Notes: generated from the letters alone by a model not told the origin. A stretch of DNA of 64,000 nt from Dipteronia dyeriana (GCA_032871835.1 CM065295.1:42468360-42532359); one strand, 5' to 3'; positions 36,775 to 50,560 are shown, numbered from the stretch's first letter. Program-made: numbers and translations.

Positions 36775-38384
36775 TTAAGAACACACTACAGAGGAAACGG
36801 AGAGAGGGTAAGGGAAGGTATTGGCATATTGAAAGGAGAGAGTAGCACCATTAAGCATGGGCTTGCCGTTATTAACAAGGCAGTCATTGTAGGCTAGGCG
36901 CTTGAAGATGTTTGGATTTATAAGGTGAGCAGAGCTAAACCAGCCACAGTTGATGTGAATCCTAGATATATCACAACCTGTCACGCAAGCGTTCATGATC
37001 TCTACTGTGTATGTTGGTATACCACTTGGGAGTGGGCCCGTGGCTCCTTGACTGATCACTATATCTGATGAACTACATCTTTCTCCCCAGATTCTGTTCG
37101 GTTCCTTCATTGCTCTTCCTAATCCTGTGTGCATTATTTGTAATCAAGCATCATTGTTAATGTCATCAAGACCCCACAAAGAAATTATTTCAACAACAAA
37201 AATAAGACCCCACAAGGAAGCGTTTACAGACAAAATACACTTTTTTGGAGGTGATTCACAGGAATTATGGGAGAGCAAAGAAAGTGAGAGAGAGAGAGAG
37301 AAAGAATCAACCCATAAGAAGGCTAAGTAGTTATAAGAGTCGATTTGGCTCTTACAAATCAACTTTAATTATTGAAAAACTTTTCTCATTTAACATTAAT
37401 TGAATTGAATTTCTCTTCTTCTTTTTTATGGTCATTTAATTAATATTCAATGAAATAAAACAATATTGGAAGATGCCAGCTAGCATAAAGGGCTAGCTGC
37501 TATCAGAACATAAATAAAGGAATGCTAAAATGCGCATGAATCACAGGAAGTAAAGGGTATCAAGAACAAAAGGGGTAAAAAAAAAAAAGGTTGTGAAAGG
37601 TGATGGGATATTAAGATCCCATAAAAAAGACACTCTAAATAGTGTTGTACTAGTTACCATTGATCCCATCTCCATCATCAGACATCAATCAATGGGTTGG
37701 ACTTGGGAGGAAGACTATATGTCTATATCGACCCATCAACCATGAACCCACGGTGCACGCTAGAATCAAACACAACCCAAATAAAAATTAAAAAAACCAT
37801 CAGCCGTGTACCCTCTGACACCCACATCATAATCGTACGTCTTTGAGCGGATCCTTTTGAAATACGAAACAAAACAAATTGGGTCGTTTCGTTTCATGGC
37901 CGAGACCCCACAACATCGTAGACCAGATTCAGCAACTAAGAAATCCATTAACAGACGATTTTATAGTTTTGAAGCAAAAAAACAAAAAAATCTCTTACCA
38001 CGCCATAGAAGCTTGCGATGAGGACCTTCAAACGAGTAAATCTGTCTCTCTGAACTTGAATTCAAACCATGGTTAATACCTGAATCTCCTGCAAAAAAAA
38101 AAAAAAAACGACAAGAAGAGAACGAAAACAAGAATTATAATATATAATTAAATAAAGGAAAAAGATAGGCGAAACCAGACCCATAAACAAAAACAAACAA
38201 AGCACTAGAACAATTAAAACATTAAACAATTTAAGGAATGTTTTGCATTATAATATAATACGATATTACTGTATATATTTGATATCTAACCTGAGAGAAA
38301 GGTGAGGACGAGAAACGTTGCTCCGACGAGAGACAAAGAGAGAAGCAGGATAGCGAAGCGACGATTTATTAGATGACCTCTCAT
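36775..38384 (-). CDS. TDL1: TPD1-like (TAPETUM DETERMINANT 1-like) secreted protein
   Basis: TPD1 family proteins are small secreted Cys-rich ligands; Arabidopsis TPD1 signals through the EMS1/EXS receptor kinase to specify tapetum. Exons: 38384-38291, 38088-37999 and 37124-36775, GT-AG with consistent phases, giving 177 residues (TPD1 is about the same). Residues 1-31 form a basic then hydrophobic signal segment ([20 protein letters not shown]). A variable linker contains HRKLLWRG. The conserved domain starts at NRIWGERC and contains [34 protein letters not shown] and [11 protein letters not shown], with the six conserved cysteines present. The frame is intact. It could be the TDL1 paralogue or TPD1 itself; sequence alone does not settle which. 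No other gene lies within 15 kb on either side, only transposons. Confidence 0.92.
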
Positions 38385-39658
38385 ATTCACGGCTGCTTTT
38401 CCCCAGAAATAAAAATATAAGGTCAACAGAGAGTTAATGTAACTCGGGCAAAACAGTAACGAGTCAGACTCGGTGTTGTGGTTTCACTGCACACAAATGC
38501 TCCAAGTTTTTCACAATCTCAAGAGAGAGAGAGAGTAAATAACTTTATATCACATCATATCATCATCATCAGTCGGAGAGACTAGCGGTGGAGATTTGAC
38601 TGGAAAGTTGAAACGAAAAAGTGTGTATAGGAATCACGAGACTCAGGTTCCAAAGCTGAAACGAGCCAAAACGACGGCGATTCGAAACAGACCTATACAA
38701 GTAAATAGCTTTAGCATACAAAGAACAAACTCTCACCATAAGTGAACAAACAGTTTCGAACTCTGGAGTCTCCATCTACATATTTCGCCAAAAACGATGT
38801 GTGTTTAAAAAAGTGGTAATTCTCGAGAGAATTAACAAAAAAGTTTTATGATGAAAAGAAAAAAATGAAAGAAAACACGGAATTGGAATTTAGTTGGTGC
38901 AGTGGAGAAAGAAGGCTAAAAAGAGACGAACACGAAACATGGCAGAGATGAGAAAACAGTAGAACCGTAAAAGTGGAAACAAAGCATTTATTATTCAAAA
39001 TAAAAAGAAAACATTACACATTACACATTACACATTATACAGACAGAGAAAGAGAGTTCACCTGTATTTTATTCACTATTGTAGCGGAGAGAGAACAATC
39101 TACCCCGAGACGCGTGCGTTGTTTCAGAGGTGTAGGGTTTCTTTCTCTTCTCTTAAGTGTTTCGTTGAGGCTCGGTTTACGAGCAGTTTTTGGTAGAAAA
39201 TGAACTAACTAGGGTTAAAAGTGCACGTGGAGCCTTAACTAAAGTTAATTAATTTAAGGATTGATTATGGCTTGTGCAGACATATATGGAGGAGAGAGAG
39301 AGAGACACCATCACGATTCACCCGTGTGGCCGGAGAGATTTGATTTTGAATGATGTATTTAATTTCAGGTTTGTTAATAATCCATGCATTAACTAACAAA
39401 CAATTGGATTTGGTTTAAAGAGGATCTGTAAATGCATATTCCATTTATTAGTATACAGTTTGTAAATTTGGACAGCTGTGTTGTGCGATGAAAAATACAA
39501 CAAAATGTAGTTGGGACTTGGGCGTGGAGGCAGCAGCTGCTGCTTGGAGACAACACAGCCAGGACTACAACAAGTACCACTAACATACTAATCTCACGAC
39601 TCAACCTATGCTCTTCTTCATGGTTGACCAAACACATTTCCATCAACCCACTAATTTG
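38385..39658. other. TPD1-like upstream region
   Basis: This holds the presumed promoter and 5' UTR. CT/GA-rich tracts occur at 38521-38535 and 39291-39306, and a four-fold ACACATT-type tandem run at about 39010-39038. No second gene is recognised. Confidence 0.5.
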
Positions 39659-40142
39659 TGCACGGATACTCGTATCATGGCCGGATACACCTCGAATACA
39701 TATCGGATACACCATTTGATATAGGGGGGATTCTCGTATCATGGATGGATACACCTTTTGATATATTCGTTGACTTTTTCTCGAGTTTGACTGGGGATAC
39801 GTTGAAGATAAACCGGGAATACTATAAGGATACGTTTAGGGTAAAAATTTAATTATTTTAGTTAAAACCGTTGTCAAACTATGATTTTACAAAGTTGAAA
39901 GGTCAAAAATATAATTGTTTAAAATAAATCTAAGACTAAGTTTCTACTTTTTAGGGGTCGTTTCTTACGTCATAAATATATTTACTTAGAATATGTTTTC
40001 AATGAAGTATTGGATTATATCTTTTTAATTATAAAATATAATTTATTTATTTTAATTGACATATCCTACCGTATCCGTGTCCTAATTTTTAGAAATTTAC
40101 CGTATTTACGTACCGTACCGTATTTATATCCATATCCGTGCA
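39659..40142. mobile_element. Small terminal-inverted-repeat element
   Basis: The ends are perfect 10-bp inverted repeats, TGCACGGATA at 39659-39668 and TATCCGTGCA at 40133-40142. Internal GGATACACC and CGTATC words recur on the left, with TACCGTA words on the right. It is 484 bp, non-coding, and no target duplication was found. Confidence 0.55.
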
Positions 40143-40238
40143 ACATTTAAATATATCATGCGATTTAATGCCTCAATTTCTCATACTATTGCCTACCATG
40201 ACGCTATTTCTCGTTATGAAAATACAAACACGGTTAAA

Positions 40239-42701
40239 TGTTCAAGGCTAACCTAGGGGGGTGAATAGGTTAGACACCTTTTTCAACTCCCTTGAAGCAA
40301 ACAAAAGTTTGTTCTTCTAGATTGCTTGTATCGCAATATATATATATCAATACAATTAATTAATATATAAAATATGTAAAGTGTTATATAAACAAACATC
40401 CATAACATATAGACAAATGATATTATAGTAAGAAAATCAATTTACATAAAATGTTCTATCCACAATATTCCAATAACATATACAAATATAAGAGAAATAG
40501 GGATAGAGAAAATTGACACAAGGTTTTTACGTAGTAAACCTCCGAAGAGGAAACATTCACGGGTTAGCAACCACCGGCAAACATAATCCACTAGTAGATA
40601 AGACAAGTACAATCTCTCAAGTGACCCCTTCTCCTAGAAACTACCCTCAAATCCTACTCAATGAATATGTCACCTCATTGCTCAACATTCCGAGGCCCCA
40701 CACCTCTTGTCAAGACTTTCTTACTCAACATTCTGAGGTCTCACATATCTTGTCGAGACTTTCTTGCTCAAAATTCCGAGGTCTCCCACATCTTGTCGAG
40801 ACTTCTATTACACAACTCAAAGACTCCCTCTAAGACATGTGACTTCTGCTTGCACAAACGAAAGACTCACTCTAAGGAATGTGACTTCCACTTGTTCAAC
40901 AAATCATAGGCCACACACCTATTGTCAACACTTCCTTCTCACAAGGCATCTAAGTAATCAATAATGCAAAACGCAAACAAGCACGCAACATAGAAAATGA
41001 TTATCAACAAATTCTATGAAAAATACTAAACATATACATGAATGCACATAACAAGTGTAGTCTAGTCAATCAAGCATGATTAATACATCTAGATCATATA
41101 AAAGATATTCAACATTAATCACAACCTAGATACATGCATAGATCTAAAACTTGAATCACAAGATATGTTCAATTAATACATGATCAAGTTTTGATCACAT
41201 ATACGAAATATGTTTTAGAGCATATTATATTCATAAAAGCAATCAATCACATGAATAGCTCAAAGAACAGCACAAAATGTATTATATAGAGAGATCAACC
41301 ATGAGAGAGCCTAATACATGTGAGGAACTATTTTTCACAAAATCAATTAATCAAAGATGATCAAATAGTCCACGATTCAAAGCTAGCACGATACAATCCC
41401 AAACATGCGAAAACATAGACAAATCAAAATCTAACTCAACTTGTGAGATTTCAATTGAAACTCAATCTAGCCTTAAATGAGTTCAAAACTCAAATCAAAA
41501 CAATCACAAGACACATATATATATATTGAAGAAAAAAACCCAAGGCAATTGACCAAGTTTTAAAAGAAAACTTTGAGAGAAAATCAATACCTTAGTTGAT
41601 TTGGTACAATCCTGTTTTTGTAAGGATTGATTTTAAAAACATTAGTAAAATTAACTCAAGCCTTCAGAGAAAAGATGGAGGATAAATAGACAAACACTCT
41701 CAACTTCGAATCACTCAAATCAGAGTTCAAATGAAGAAGTTATGGTGTTTGGAAGGTGAGAAAATTTGAGAGAAAATTTTGCACTCAAATATTCAAATTT
41801 TGAATCTCTTCTTAAAATGAAAAGTGAGAGGGAAGAGATATATAAAGGAGAGGGAAAATAATGCATGTGAAATGACCAAAGAGGGCATGAAGGCACCAAG
41901 TACACTTGCTGCCTGAGATGGCGCGTGGGCATCTCGGGGCAGAAAGCATTCTGGCCCGAGATGGCCACGTGCCATCTCGGGAAAGAGTGCTTGGTTGCAC
42001 TTCTTTTCCTCTCGCGTTCCCTTCGTGTTCTTCGACCGTTCTTCGACCTTCAAACTCATAATTTAAATCTGTTATGGATTACGAACCGTAACTCTCTCAC
42101 AGATATGAATATATAAGATACTCTACCCAAAAAATAAGAATTCGACTCGATATACGAATACGAAGACAATGTATGCAACATGACTGGAAAATATCATATC
42201 TTTTGACTTAGAACTTGAAATTGAAAGTGTGAGTAACCAAAGTTTTTGGAACTCAATCAAGAATGATTTAAGAGTAAAATCAAGTTCAATATCCATGTCT
42301 TACAAATATATACATATACAAACACAATTCACGCTAAAATGCAAACTACATAGACATAGTCTCCAATCAGGCATTTTCCAAAACATGTTACTTTCATATC
42401 AATGCATGAGCAATCAACTCTAAGTGTGTGAATGTGTTATAAATGGAGCACGACGATGCAGGGATACATATGAATGAATTGTGTGTGCGTGTGCCTAAGT
42501 CTTGTAAGAGAAAGATAAGATCTTAATATACCTTTGTAGAACCATATAGAATCCTTTTTTCTATGAAGACTTTATACTTGCTTTGACTAGTTGTTATTCC
42601 TTCTTTGAAGCTTGAATCATCATGAACCTAAACAACTAAATCATTACAAGTAAACATCATTTTGATATGAAATTAATGTCAACATAATCTAAAACCTAAC
42701 A
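40239..42701 (-). repeat. Sirevirus-like solo LTR
   Basis: On the minus strand the block starts TGTTAGG (42701) and ends CTTGAACA (40239), so the ends are TGTT...AACA. The end segment CACCCCCCTAGGTTAGCC matches a motif usual in Sirevirus LTRs and resembles the SIRE-like LTR at 29857. About 2.46 kb, no internal coding region nearby, so solo. Flanking 5-mers TTAAA and CTTTA do not match, leaving the boundaries slightly uncertain. Confidence 0.5.
40681..40809. repeat. 43-bp tandem repeat, three copies
   Basis: Units start at 40681, 40724 and 40767, each with CTCAAMATTCYGAGG and CTTGTCRAGACTT. They lie inside the solo LTR. A two-copy relative (AAGACTC...CTAAG...ATGTGACTTC) follows immediately. 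Confidence 0.75.
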
Positions 42702-42824
42702 CTTTATCTACATTCTCTCCTATTATTGGACTTCAAATTCTAATTTTGTAAGATAATACGTGTTTAACATATTTAATCCATTAGTTTCGTCAATTAATTT
42801 TATTGATTTGGTCTATAGTAAACA

Positions 42825-43793
42825 CGTTCTGAAATGTGTGATAAACAAGCGTTTTGAGAGCGTTATTTGAATATGATCGGTTTCATAAAAATGAAAGATC
42901 ATTGTATATTCACATTCTCCTTCATGAGAGCTTCGAAGTGGTATACTTAAACTCACAAATCGATTAATGGGTGAATGAGAAATTAAGTCTCAAAGTGAGC
43001 TCATTATGCAGAAAAAAATGTGTATCCCACATTGGTTGGGTAAAACACTTATATGTAGTATATAAGTAGTTATATGATAGTAGCTTCCTAACATGTATAT
43101 AGGCGTGTCCGGCATACATAAATACCGCCCTGATTGAACCGTGAGAGTACAACCAAATTTTTGCTACAATTCTAAATTTAATTTTTCCTAAATCAATTTA
43201 TTAATAAGGAAAGAATTAAATATTTTTCCAAAGTCAAACGATTTTAAATGAATGATAAGGAAAAATGTAATTTCCGTTTTGGTTAAAGAAATTAAGGAAA
43301 TAGTTGATTACTGTTTTGGATTCTGATACTTACCTGATCATTAAGTAATCAGAATCAGTAATCAATTAAGAATAAATCTTTTAGAAGATTATTCTTCAAT
43401 TAAATTTTCTTTATCATTTAAAACGTAGCTATCAAGTTATTTCCAAATCAATTTCTTTGATTTTGGTTATATAAGAACCCATAGTCTACACTTCAAATAC
43501 ACATTCTTAGAATCATGAAATTATAGAGCAATAGTTATTCTCTCTTCTCGTTCTTCTCTTTCTGTGCTTGATAAGTTCAAACCTAATTTGAGTTCGACGA
43601 GAGTGGTTTGTGCTTTGCACTTCCACCGTTAAATCTTTGTATCTTGGAGACAACTGCTATACATATACGGTGTTATATACGGTGAATTGTCTTATGAACA
43701 CTGTGTGAAACCCAAGCCTCAATTCCCCTAACCTTTTATTTTTGTTTGTTACTTTCTACAGATTCAAATCAGATTGCCTTTGATATACCAACA
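42825..43793 (+). repeat. Left (5') LTR of copia B
   Basis: Aligned to the right LTR along its whole length, from CGTTCTGAAATG (the expected TG has mutated) to GATATACCAACA. It shares CCCACATTGGTTGGGTAAAA and the leader-like TTCTCTCTTCTCGTTCT. Confidence 0.85.
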
Positions 43794-44996
43794 ACAATCT
43801 TAAGACAATTTCTACTTTCTTCTATTTAAAAAAAAACGTTTTCTTCACACCTTCTGATTTTCGTTTCTTGTACTGCTTAGATCGTGACAAACTTGAAGCC
43901 TCACCGGTTCGGATTTTAAAATTAAAAAAATAGGATTTATAGAAATGGGTCTGTTTTCCAGACACTGGTTTCGAATAAAAAAATTGAATTAATCTGTGGA
44001 AATCGGGTTCAAGACACTAATTTCACTTAATAATCTGATTTATATTTTAGTAAATCAAGTCTATTAACAGACACTGATTTAAAAAACAATTGTGATTTCA
44101 ACTGGGTAATCGAGTCTATAATACTAGACATTGATTGTGATTTTAATTGTGAAATCTAGAATCAATTATTGATTCATTGGTTTAATATCAATTAATTGAT
44201 ATCGGTACTATCATACATATTATATGATATTTCCGTGATTCTAAAAGTATATCGATTGTACACACGATAAAAGGATTATATGTTTATATAATCCGGTACA
44301 AACCAGATTATATATATATATATATATTAACATACAAGGTTGGTTGATATATCAGTGTGGTGTATTGATATGTGTGGAAGTAAATAATACAAAGTTTGGT
44401 GAACCAAAAGAGAGTATTATTGTTTGAAATCAAAAGTGATATCAATGTTTAAATTGATTTTTTTGTTATATATAATCCAACACCAAGTGTAGCACTTGTT
44501 TATAGATACGGATAATATATTTGAAGTGCAAAAATAGTGTTTAATACATTATATAAATATATGATGTATTGGTATATACCGATTGATATCATTGTTAGAT
44601 ATATCGGTGTATACGGTGGATATATATTAACATTGGTTTTGTCGTATCAGTGTCTAATATATATGGACATACCGGTTTTTGTTTTACCTGTATTTACTGT
44701 ATGGTATTATTTGATACCAACTTTAATAAACAATAGTACATCGGTGTGTGATATATCTTTGTTTGATATATTAATTATAGTTATATAAGTATCAGTATAC
44801 GTGCCGATTATATATATTTCAAAGGTTGAGGTGTGTTATGTATTATATTTGATATGTATATTAACATACTAGTTTTGATATATAAGTGATTGATAAATTG
44901 TTATGTATGTATATATCCTTGTGATATATGTTAGTGGTTCTAAAATATTTAATTTGGTTTGTGGAAGTGATTTTTGAATCAATTGTGAATCTAAGC

Positions 44997-45980
44997 ATGG
45001 CTCAAGAGACTCCGGGAGTCAACCCAGTTGTGGTTCAATTGACCGACCCGATAGTGAACCCTTTTGTGGGTCAAATGAATATCCCGACAGTAAATTTGTT
45101 TGTGTCTTTGGTTTCGATTCTTATAAACCATATGGAAAACCCAAAGAAATTCAATGGTCTGAATTTCAAGACATGACAGCATAAGATGTTACTCTATCTG
45201 ACCACATTGAATCTTGCGAGATTCTTAACTAATGAGGTTCCTAAGGCCAAAAGTGGTTATGAGTTGGATGTGTAAGTTTATAATGGTGATGTCAAAATCA
45301 ATTCTTTTGAACTTCAAAATCGTAATTATCAATTTTATGACTATTTATTTCTATTAATTACGGGTTAATTGAAATATTAAATTTTGAATTCCAAACAAAC
45401 TCGATTTGACTTTAATATTGCCAATTTTAATGTGAATTTTCAAATTAATTCAGTTGATCTCCTCCTGATATTTTAGGACCAAGTGTGGCAACATTGACTC
45501 CAGTCATTAACTCATTAGTGAGAAACATGGCCCAACCAATGATGATCCAGTATGTGAGTCACCGAAACTCTCAGTGGTGGCAGCAAAAGATGTTTTTCTA
45601 TTTGATCACACTGAATCTGGTTAGATTTGTGACTGGAGATGCTCGTAAAGCTAATAGTGGTTAAGAGCGAGATGTTCAGGTATGGAATGTTGTGGATGCA
45701 TGGAACCATTAGGATTTTTATGTGTCGAAATTACATATTGAGTGGGTTGTCGAACTCACTGTTAAGCGTATACTATACAACCAAAGAACTGTGAGAGTTA
45801 TTAGATCGAAAATACAAGACTGAGGATATTGGATCCAAAAAGTTAGTTGTGGGCTGGTTTCTTGATTACAAGATGAGGGATTCCAAGACAATTATAAGTC
45901 AAGTCCAAGATCTTCAAGTGATTCAGCATGAGATTCATGCCGAAAGTATGACCCTAAGTGAAACCTTTCAGTGGTTGTTG
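44997..45980 (+). pseudogene. Copia B gag remnant with a duplicated module
   Basis: The first frame (MAQETPGVNPVVVQ...) reaches KKFNGLNFKT, then a stop, then QHKMLLYLTTLNLARFLTN and KSGYELDV. A second related copy follows at about 45525-45700 (WWQQKMFFYLITLNLVRFVT). The N-terminal gag domain is therefore present twice. Later gag (DLQVIQHEIHAESMTLSETF, to about 45970) is followed abruptly by integrase sequence. Several stops. Confidence 0.75.
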
Positions 45981-48199
45981 TCACTCAGAAGCAACCGACG
46001 TGGTAAGTATGAAGCACCATTTGGTGAATTCTGTACACAACATGGAACCATACATCAAAACACTGTACCGTATCAGCAAACGAAGTTATTGAATGGGAAG
46101 ATCAATCCTTTAAAGAAATGATGAACACAATGCTGATAAGTTCTGGATTGCCTTAGAACACGTGGGTGAATCTATATTATCTAGCAATTACCTTTTAAAT
46201 AAGGTACCCCGAAAGAAAATAGACAAGACCCCATATGAGCTATAGAAAGGAAGAAAGTCTTCCTATAAATTATTACGAATGTGGGGGTGTCTTGCCAAAG
46301 TGGTTGTACATACACCTAAGAAGGTGAAAATAGGTCTGAAAACTGTTGATTGCATTTTCATTGGATATGCACATAATAGTAGTGCTTATCGGATTGGTGT
46401 ATAAGTCTGACATCCCAGATATACACAAAACACGATAATGGAATCTAGAAATGCATCATTCTTTGAACATGTGTTTCCATGTAAATCCAATGATGAAGCA
46501 AGTTCGTCAAAACGAAAACATGTTGAAAGTTGTGAGGACCAAGAACAAGAAGTTAATGATGAACCTAGACGTAGCAAAAGAGCTAGGACGGAAACATCTT
46601 TTGGTCCAGATTTTCTTACCTATTTGCTAGAAGGTGAACCTCAAACCTTCAAATAAGCAGTGAGATCTTCAGAAGGACACTTGTGGAAAGAGGTTATCAA
46701 TAGCGAAATTGATTCCATTCTCTAAAATCTTACCTAGAAATTAATGGACCTTTCTCTGGGATGAAAACCGCTAGGGTCCAAATGGATTTTCTAGAGAAAA
46801 ATGAAAGCGAATGGATCAATTGATAATTAAAGGTTACAATCAACGAGAATACCTAGATTACTTTGATACAAATTCTCATGTGACGAGAATAACCTCATTT
46901 AGGATGCTACTTGCAATCGCAGCTTTGCGAAATCTTGAAGTACATTAAATGGATGTGAAAATAGCTTTCCTAAATGAGAACTAGATGAAGAGGTTTGCAT
47001 GGAACTACCTGAGGGTCTACAAATTGGTGAAGTCTTTATATGGTTTACCAATTTGTAGACTTCCGCTCAAAGGAAAGGAAAGAAAGTCTACAAATTGGTG
47101 AAGTCTTTATATGGTTTAAAGCAAGTACTAAAACAATGGCATGAGAAATTTGACAATGCTATGATGCCAAATGGTTTTAAGATCAACGAATGTGATAAAT
47201 GTGTTTATGTCAAAGACACGGGAAATGGGTATGTCATTTTGTGTCTTACGTTGATGACATGCTAATTGTTGGTAGTGATGATAAAATGATCAAATCTACC
47301 AAAGATATGTCGAAATCAAGATTTGATATGAAACATATGGGACCAGCTAATGTAATATTGGGAATGAAAATCTCAAAGACATCGAATGGACTCATTCTAA
47401 GTCAGTCACACTATGTTGACATGATTCTTGAGAAATTCAACAAAAATGATTCTGGAATATACAGGACACCTGTAGATATTAATCTACACCTATCCAAGAA
47501 TAAATGTGAAAGTGTCTCTCAACTAAAATATTCGAGAGTGATATGAAGTTTGATGTATTTAACAAATTGTACAAGACCAAATATAGCTAATGCAGTCAGC
47601 AAATTAAGCAGATACACGAGTAATCCAGGAACCGATCACTAGGAATGAATAGTAACAGTACTGAAGTACTTACGATTCACTCGTAATTATAGGCTGCATT
47701 ATACCATGAATCTTGCATGCCTAGAGGGATACACTGATGCAAACTAGATATATGATATGAAATATTCAAAATTCAATAGTGGGTATGTATTCACATTAGG
47801 AGGTGCGACTGTATCTTGAAAATCCTCCAAACAGACATGTATAGCCAGATTCACCATGGAATCTGAGTTTATTGCTTTAGATAAATGTGGAAAGGAGGCT
47901 GAATGGCTCCGCCAATTCTTAGAGGATATTCTAAGATGGCCAAAGTTTGTGCCAGTGATTTGTACCCACTGTGATAGACAATCAGCAATAGAAAAAAAAA
48001 ACAGAGCAACATGTATAATAGGAAGTCCAGACATATATATCGAAGATATAATACCATTAGACAACTACTCTCAACTGAAGTTATCTCTATTGACAAGGTA
48101 AAGTCAAAAGATAACATTGTGGATCTGCTAACCAAAGGGTTAAATCGAGAATTAGTTGAGACATTGTCAAGGGGAAGGAGACTAAAGCCTATGAAATAA
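45981..48199 (+). pseudogene. Copia B pol remnant (integrase, RT, RNase H)
   Basis: It begins inside the integrase core (GKYEAPFGEFCTQHGTIHQN) fused in frame to gag. Next come the integrase C-terminus (46200-46400), the linker with EPRRSKRARTETSFGPDFLT, and RT pieces including an intact YVDD in LTYVDDMLIVGSDDK-like context near 47249 and VILGMKISKTSNGLILSQSH. RNase H follows (MESEFIALDKCGKEAEWLRQ; LTKGLNRELVETLSRG), ending at about 48199. Stops and shifts are frequent, and a 33-bp direct duplication lies in RT at 47014 and 47085. Non-functional. Confidence 0.9.
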
Positions 48200-48792
48200 G
48201 AAGTTGATACAATGGAAACCTAACCTAGTTAACTAGAGATCCCAAGATCTATGTTCAATGGGACAACCAAGTTGTAAGATTTAGTTGGATCACTGTGGGG
48301 ATTACCATCCAATCCATTCCTATGATGAAACAGTAATGCTTGTAGGGAAAAGGTAAAACTATGGTTTTTAATGATTCTTATGCGTCGGAGTTCCATGTAA
48401 TAGAAATCCGAGCAGAGTAATACGGGTTACTCTCAATTAAAAAAATCAACTATATGAGAGAGAAGTGTGGTCGCTTCCAAAAGAGAATAATGAAGGATAT
48501 ATTCTCCAGCGGCTCTCACAGAACCATACGTATGTTCATGGCCAAAACGAACATAACAATGAGAACCAAATTGGGTCTGGAAAATGCCTGTGTGAGGTGT
48601 GTTATCGTTTACATAAAACGGCATAACAGTTTAAGGATATCACATCTATTGATCAGATAATAAAGTAAGCATGCTTCTATAAGGGAAGGTTCAAAGGGTA
48701 ACACATACATATCCAATATAGGTTTCGACCGTTTGAACTTACCAAAAGTCATCTCTCATATCTCCTAGGTCAATTTCAATCGTGTGGGGGAT

Positions 48793-49759
48793 TGTTGGAA
48801 AATTTATGATAAACAAGCGGTTTGAGAGAGTTATTTGAGTATGATGAGTTTCATAAAAATGAAAGATCAATGTATATTCAAATTCTTCTTCGTGGGAGTT
48901 TCGAAGTGGTATACTCAAGCTCACAAATTAATTAATGGGTTAATGAGAAATTGAGTCTTAAAGTGAGCTCATTGTGTAAGGACAAATGTTCATCCCACAT
49001 TGGTTGGGTAAAACACTTATATGTATTATATAAGTAGTTATATGATAGTAGCTTATCAACATGTGTGTGAAAGTGTTCTGCATATATGAATGTCGCTCTG
49101 ATTGGACCGTGAGAGTACAACCAAATTTTTGTTACTATTCTAAATTTAATTTTTCCTAAATCAGTTTATTAATAAGGAAAGAATTAATTATTTTCCCTAA
49201 TTCAGATGGTTTTAAATGAATGATTAGGAAAAAAGTAATTTCCAGTTTTGGTTAAGGAAATTAAGGAAATAGTTTATTTCCGTTTTGGATTTTGATACTT
49301 ACTTGATCACTAAGTAATCAGAATCAGTGATCAATTATGAATAAATCTTTTAGAAGATTATTCTTCAATTAAATTTCCATTATCATTTAAAACGTAACTA
49401 TCAAGTAATTTCCAAATCAGTCTCTTTGATTTTGGTTATATAAGAACTTCTATTCTACACTTCAAATACACATTTTTAGAATCACGAAATTACAAAGCAA
49501 TAGTTATTCTCTCTTCTCGTTCTGCTCTTTATGTGCTTGGTAAGTTTGAACCTAATTTTAATTCGCAGAGAGTGGTTTGTGTTGTACACTTCCACTGTTA
49601 AATCTTTGTATCCTGAGAGACAATCGTTATACACATATTGTGTTATATACGATTGTTTTAAGGACACCGTTTGAAGCAAGGGTCTCGATTCCCCTAACCT
49701 TTTGTTTTTGTTTGTTACTTTTTACATATTTGAACTAGATTGCTTTTGATATACAAACA
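48793..49759 (+). repeat. Right (3') LTR of copia B
   Basis: It starts TGTTGGAAAATT directly after the polypurine tract and ends GATATACAAACA. It retains TG...CA ends that the left copy has lost at its start. Confidence 0.88.
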
Positions 49760-49984
49760 ATAAAACATTTTCGTTTTTTTGTATAATAATTCTTTTAACA
49801 TGTAATCCTTATTTATTTTAGTACGCAATCTCTATTTTGTTCTCAACATGGAGTAGAACACTTTCAAATGATTTTTGAAGGGACGAATCGTATTGAATTT
49901 ATGTTCATAATATATCTTTAGAGTCATGTCAATGAAAAGAATAAAGTTTTGTCAACTCTTATTTCTTAATAACTTTCAAACCAT

Positions 49985-50560
49985 ATTGAACTATTGAACC
50001 GACACATATTCGATTTTTTAAAATATGAATCAGTTTGAATCGTTTTGAAACTGAAAACCGAATTGAACCGAACACCTCAGTTCGATTTTAAACCTTTTGG
50101 GCTTTGAAGATTTTGTTTTATATGTTTTTAATTTTTTTGAGCTTTTAAACTGCTTTTTTGGTATATGGGCTTAAACTTTTTTTTTAAAAACATACATGTA
50201 AAAAATAATTTCAACAAAATACAACCCAGTTTTCAATCTAAATCTAAAATTTCAATCGTATTCAGTTTACATACTCAATCAAAATATAAAATATTCATAA
50301 CTTCTATAAAATAGAAGTCCAAAATAAAATATCATCAACAAACAGTCCGTAATAAAATTGAGCTTTACAAAATAATTTATTAAGACAATTCGATTTATTC
50401 GGTTTTATATGTTAAAAATCGAAACCGAACCGAATTCTATTCTATTTTTAAATTTCAAATCGGTTTGAACCGAATTGAAACTATATAACGAACTAAACAC
50501 CAATTTTCAGTTCGGTTCGATTCAATTTGGTTTCGGTATTTGTGTCCACCCTTTCTAATT
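49985..50560. mobile_element. hAT-like element remnant
   Basis: Runs of AACCGAATTGAA/TTCGGTTCGATT type flank an AT-rich centre. The right end TGTGTCCACCCTTT resembles hAT-like element ends; the left end is not preserved. Confidence 0.5.

Larger units (their letters stand above)
42825..49759 (+). mobile_element. Copia retrotransposon B with both LTRs, degenerate
   Basis: LTRs of 969 and 967 bp bracket a gag-pol remnant on the plus strand. The polypurine tract GTGTGGGGGAT precedes the right LTR. Large internal loss has fused gag to integrase and removed protease and the integrase N-terminus. Flanks AAACA and ATAAA do not form a clear target duplication, and no primer-binding site is recognisable after the left LTR. 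The LTRs differ at many positions, so the insertion is old. Confidence 0.9.

Noticed and set aside
44280..44950. Recurring ATATCGGTGTAT-like words in the copia B leader
   Set aside because: Spacing and sequence are too irregular to define a repeat unit by eye in such AT-rich DNA.
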